From contig CP114484.1 of NCBI GenBank assembly GCA_027186245.1, positions 11,294,001 through 11,358,000 of the forward strand: DNA of 64,000 nucleotides, written 5' to 3'. The stretch comes from Coriaria nepalensis (lineage: Eukaryota > Streptophyta > Magnoliopsida > Cucurbitales > Coriariaceae). Below the pieces are notes generated by a model. The model was not told the DNA's origin. It saw nothing but the letters and a program-made list of their open reading frames with translations, and ran no database searches. The number at the start of each line of letters is the position of its first letter. Position 1 is the stretch's first letter. Made by a program: the position numbers and the translations under genes. Positions 60,174 to 64,000 of the stretch are shown in pieces.

Positions 60174-61279
60174 AGCTGTGATAGGATTCACTCTAATTCT
60201 CCAATGATGTGTTGGACAACTTCTTCAAGCCAAATGACTCCCTACACCCAGTAGAGTTTTAGCTAGAAGCTAGAAGCTAGAAGCTTTTTTTTTTTTTCAT
60301 TAGGGCTTTTTGTTTTTGTTTTTTCCATAGTAGCTAGCAGGAATTAGTGTTGTGCATAACTCTTGAGGGAAGGTTCCTCGGCTGAATCTGCTGATTTTAA
60401 TGACTTCACAGTGTTTGAGCCTTGTATAATAGCTCTCTTCTCTTTTTCATCTCAGTGCTTGAATGATTTTTCATGGTTCAGCTCTTTGATTTCACTTTGA
60501 AGAGTATATTGAATGTAATTTACAAACTGCAATTCTGATCTGAGAGAGAGAGAAGGAATGATGGGAATTTTTTGGTGCTTTGGTAAATGGAGGAGGTTAG
60601 AAAAGGGGAGGGAGGTACCAAGTTCCAAGCATGACTGACGAGAGGATCATTGTGGTAATAATAACATTATCTGATTCTGCTCTAGCAAGTCTAGCTCTGT
60701 TTACCGCCAAGTAAAGTCTCCTTATCCATTATTCCTTAAAGTGAATGTTGTTTTTGGGTGATTCATCAATCCATGATCCATCCTTTTTCATTCATTATCG
60801 ATCCTTGTTCCTTGCCTTGCAATCAATCTATTCATTTTTTCCCTTTTCGATTTTATAACATATATCTTATCCTCACCAATAAAAATGCTTCTAAGACATG
60901 GGTTCGAACTAGATTTTAGTACTAAACTGACAACTGACATCTATACAATTTGAGATGTAAATTGCAGAGCAATACTTGCCCAGATTGCCCAATTCTGAAT
61001 GGTGTAGTAAATCACAAACCTCTCTTCTATTTATCTCTTTTCTTTTTTTGGTTTTTGCCTTTGCGGTTGAATATTATTCCCCAGAGGGCGTTTGCTTCTA
61101 TAAAAGGTAAGTTAAATAATCACTCTTAGGGATCCTTCTAAGTGAAATAATGGATACCATAAAAAAGTCAATACACTACTACATCTTCAAGCAACCCATC
61201 CGCCCTAATTATCACCCCCTAAACTTAAGTTTGATTCTCTCTGCAAGTCGGAGAACTTGTAGAGATAGAGGTGATAAAA
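60174..61279. other. CYCA1 3' UTR and spacer
   Basis: 3' UTR with a small tandem repeat TAGAAGC (three units near 60259-60281), then AT-rich spacer. No gene is seen. Confidence 0.4.
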
Positions 61280-62375
61280 ATGGAGGAAGTAAGAATAGTA
61301 GAAAATCTGTTGAAAGGTGAGAGAGAAGCACAGATTGGAAATGGCAAAAGTGAGCAGCAAACAGAGACAGAAACTGGCTGAAAGAGGTGTCATAAAGCCA
61401 TTGATTCTAATGCTCTATTCTCAAAACTTTGAAGCCATTGAATCTGCCCTCTCTGGGCTCCTCACCCTTGCTTTTGGCAGCGAACGGTATTAACCCATTA
61501 ACTCTTCTTCTTTACTTTCTTACCTCATTCATTAAACACAAATTCACTTATGGAATATTAAGTTCTTACAGGAACAAGAAAAGAATAGTAAAATCAGGAG
61601 CACTCCCGCCTCTCACAAACCTTCTTCAATTCTGGCAAAGCAAGCAACTACTAGACCTCACCATATCATCCACGTTAGTCCTCTCTTCTTGCAATTCAAA
61701 CAGGCTTCCCATTTCCATATCCGGGTCGATCCCACTCTTAGTCAACTCCATTACCAACGACAACATTAATATCATAAGTATTCAAGCCAAGCTCGACGCA
61801 ATCTCCACTCTCCATAACCTCACAACTCGTCCACAAACCATACAATCCATCGTCTCGTCAGGCCTCGTCTCTGCCCTGCTCCGGCTAATCAACACGTCGA
61901 AAAAGTCCTCGGTTTTGGTCGAAAAGTCGATGGGGTTGTTAGAAGACATTGTTTGTTCATCCGAGGATACGGTCTGTGAAGCAGCCGAGTCAGAGGGGGG
62001 GATTCGTTTATTGGTCGACACGATTGAAGAGAGTTGGCAATGTCGGGAAATGCGGTTAGGATATTGTTAGAGATATGTAAGAGCTGTAGGGATAAGTACA
62101 GAGGGTTGATATTGAAGGAAGGGGTTGTGCCCGGTTTGTTAGAGTTGAGTGTGGAAGGGACGTGGAGGGGGAAGGATATGGCTAGAGAGTTGCTTCTTCT
62201 TCTGAGGGATTGTTCTGGTTTCAGTAATGGTGAAGGGCAGTGGTGTAAATACGAGATTCTGGAGAGGGTGATGCAGGAAATTGATGAGTCTGGGGAGAGA
62301 GTTGAGGAGAGGACTCTGAGGATGGTTGAGGAAATGATTGCTAAGCTCAAATCTGAAGTAAGTGTAGGTAGGTAG
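61280..62375 (+). pseudogene. Armadillo-repeat (PUB45-like, no U-box) gene with frameshifts
   Basis: Exon 1 ends at 61486 and exon 2 runs 61572-62375, with GT-AG ends and matching phase. The ATG at 61280 opens MEEVRIVENLLKGEREAQI, the usual start of this ARM group. That frame then stops, while the ARM-like frame MAKVSSKQRQKLAERGVIKP begins at 61341 in another frame. This suggests a small deletion near 61335. A second break lies near 62049: RLLVDTIEESWQCRE should lead into AVRILLEICKSCRDKYRGLI, but one base appears missing, and the frame ends after 62070. The C-terminal part DMARELLLLLRDCSG is intact after the shift. Proteins of this type are plant ARM-repeat scaffolds related to U-box E3 ligases. 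Either the gene is a young pseudogene or these are sequence errors. A truncated product from 61341 is also possible. Confidence 0.65.
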
Positions 62376-63290
62376 GTGGTTATGTTTGACAATTGATATG
62401 ATATAGGATCTATATATTTCTTTGCATTATTGTTTTCTCTGTATTTCTCCTCCCATGAAAACTATATTATAAATTTATAACATTTGGGCAGTCGTTACAA
62501 GTTGGAATAATAATGTGGGCCGGCCCAATGACTGATAACACTCTTAAATTGATCCACTGGGCCACCCTGCTTCTTTATCCAATGACCAAGATGTTTGAAA
62601 CTGCACAAATCAGCCCAATGATCAAAACAGCACTTTGTGCTATTACTGTATTTAGCTGCACTTCACAAATGTGAGTCGAATTATTCCGAGTTAAATATTT
62701 ATCAAAATTATTAAATATGATAAAAATTATTATTAATATTATCAAATGGTAAAATAGTATATATGATAGTTAATTATCATATTTAGTAAATTTATACGAA
62801 CTTGACCTAACTTGATAGGAATTCATTATTTTAATCGAATATATCAATTTTACGACATCATATTACTCATATATGTATCTTGAAATAAATCAATCTATCG
62901 ACCCTAAGGAATTCTCTAAAATATTATTTAAGCCACACCAAATGCTCATATATACACAAAATATTTTTGAGAATATTTGAGGATAAGACCATGGCAAACA
63001 TTTTTAACAAATGTCTCAAGTTGATACTCTTCTGTTAAATGTCACAAGAAATAGATTTAATTTTAAAATTGTGAAAGGTTAAAATGACCTCACCTATTAT
63101 TACTATTCTTCTCCTTCATCAACCAATTAGAAATACAAAAAACTCGATGACCAAATCCTCATATATTTTTTTATCATCCAACAACTCACTCCACCCGTTC
63201 GGCATCAATCCACTCTTCTTTTTCATCTACATAGAAACAACAATGTGCAAATGGTACAAGAACAAAAAATTGCAGTACGGACCTTCCAGA
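62376..63290. other. AT-rich spacer
   Basis: AT-rich noncoding DNA leading into the tandem repeat. No gene is seen; an open frame at 63084-63314 has no family resemblance. Confidence 0.35.
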
Positions 63291-64000
63291 CCGATTGAAC
63301 TCAAATGTTCATAACGGGTTCATAACTATTATTCATTAAACTCATAATAACTTGTTAATCAGATATTCAAATTGAAAATCGTCAGTTGCATTTGAAATTA
63401 GACTTCCACAGCTTTCAATACATGTATGATACGTTTTCTAGGTAGTAATAAATCTCTTATAATGAGTGAAACAAAATGAATGTAATTGAATTATGATGAT
63501 GTTGCACATGTTTTACTTGTTCTACTATAATTTTTTTTATTTTAATTTGAAACTGAAAATGACCACTTACATATAAAAAGAGATATTCATATTTTTCTAA
63601 TAGTATATATCACATCTCATAACTCTAAGTAAAATATTAAAAAATCATTAAAATAATATGATAAACATATATTGAAGGTCAGACTCATTGAACTCAAAGG
63701 GTTAGAAATAATTGACCCGTTGAGCTCAACGGGTTAAAAATAATTGACCATTTGAGCTCAATGGGTGCATAATCATTATTCATTTAACTCATAATAACTT
63801 TTTGCTCTAATATTGAAATTGAAAAGCCTCGATTGCATTTGGAACTAGACTTCAACAACTTTCTATACATATATAACATGTTTTCTAGGTATTAATAAAT
63901 CTCACATAGTGAGTAAGATAAGATGAATATAATTTGAATTATGATGATGCTATATATGTTTCACTTATTCTGCTATAACTTTTTCATTTCAATTTGAAAT
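63290..64000. repeat. Tandem repeat, about 447-base period, running off the window
   Basis: ATTCATTAAACTCATAATAA at 63331 recurs as ATTCATTTAACTCATAATAA at 63778. The match continues over about 220 bases (GATTGCATTTGGAACTAGAC-like, ACATGTTTTCTAGGTA-like, TTATGATGATG-like blocks) to the window end. The second copy is cut by the window edge. Confidence 0.8.
63683..63776. repeat. 32-base internal tandem repeat, three units
   Basis: Units start near 63686, 63718 and 63750 and share TTGAGCTCAA-GGGTTA-AAATAATTGACC. They sit between the two larger repeat copies. Confidence 0.75.

Noticed and set aside
63084..63314. 76-codon plus-strand frame near the right end
   Set aside because: AT-rich, ends inside tandem-repeat DNA, no recognised motif.

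Overview
This is a plant nuclear genomic window from a eudicot. The evidence is multi-exon genes with short AT-rich GT-AG introns, plant-specific families (filament-like plant protein, chlorophyllide a oxygenase, NAC factor, DUF630/DUF632 protein), an intron-containing elongator tRNA-Met gene, and Ty1/copia and Ty3/gypsy relics in AT-rich spacers. The sequence does not let me name the species.

Layout. 1-2.6 kb: FPP-type coiled-coil gene (+). 2.9 kb: tRNA-Met (-). 3.5-4.5 kb: broken TLC-domain gene (-), divergent from an intact chlorophyllide a oxygenase gene (CAO, 5.05-7.7 kb, +). 8.5-10 kb: BTB/POZ gene (-). 11.2-12.4 kb: V-ATPase c subunit (+). 12.65-14.84 kb: truncated copia element. 15.3 kb: tRNA-Pro (-). 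15.9-18.4 kb: F-box protein FBP7 (-). 19.15-21.15 kb: protein disulfide isomerase pseudogene (-). 21.7-25.2 kb: DUF630/DUF632 gene (-). 25.2-29.8 kb: gene-poor AT-rich spacer. 29.86-32.09 kb: thylakoid-type ascorbate peroxidase pseudogene (-). 32.4 kb: tRNA-Val (+). 33.3-36.1 kb: ALDH3H1-type aldehyde dehydrogenase (+). 36.4-38.7 kb: broken tandem copy of an aspartic protease with a gypsy remnant inside it, followed by the intact gene at 39.5-41.8 kb (+). 43.0-44.5 kb: NAC factor (-). 47.2-48.1 kb: Cys-rich conserved plant protein of unknown function (-). 49.2-49.7 kb: small VPFKWEI-motif protein (-). 50.5-52.7 kb: replication factor C subunit 4 (-). 53.2-55.3 kb: S1/SPH relics. 57.5-60.2 kb: A-type cyclin (+). 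61.3-62.4 kb: ARM-repeat gene with frameshifts (+). 62.7-64 kb: tandem-repeat DNA running off the window.

The genes do not form one pathway. The order reads as an old, conserved euchromatic block. As far as I recall Arabidopsis locus order, FPP, TLC, BTB, FBP7, PDI, DUF632 and RFC4 follow At1g21810 down to At1g21690. PDI, DUF632, tAPX and NAC also match the At1g77510-At1g77450 region. ALDH3H1, aspartic protease, CYCA1;1 and CAO recall the At1g44 region. Three genes that sit in the expected order (TLC, PDI, tAPX) are dead here while their neighbours have full-length open frames. The simplest reading is gene loss (fractionation) from one of two duplicated blocks, with working copies elsewhere in the genome. 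I found no prokaryote-like defence island, CRISPR array or obviously new multi-gene system. The most interesting items are the pseudogene series, the gypsy-split protease duplicate, the Cys-rich unknown protein, the S-locus-like relics, a GC-AG intron, and exact cell-cycle promoter motifs.
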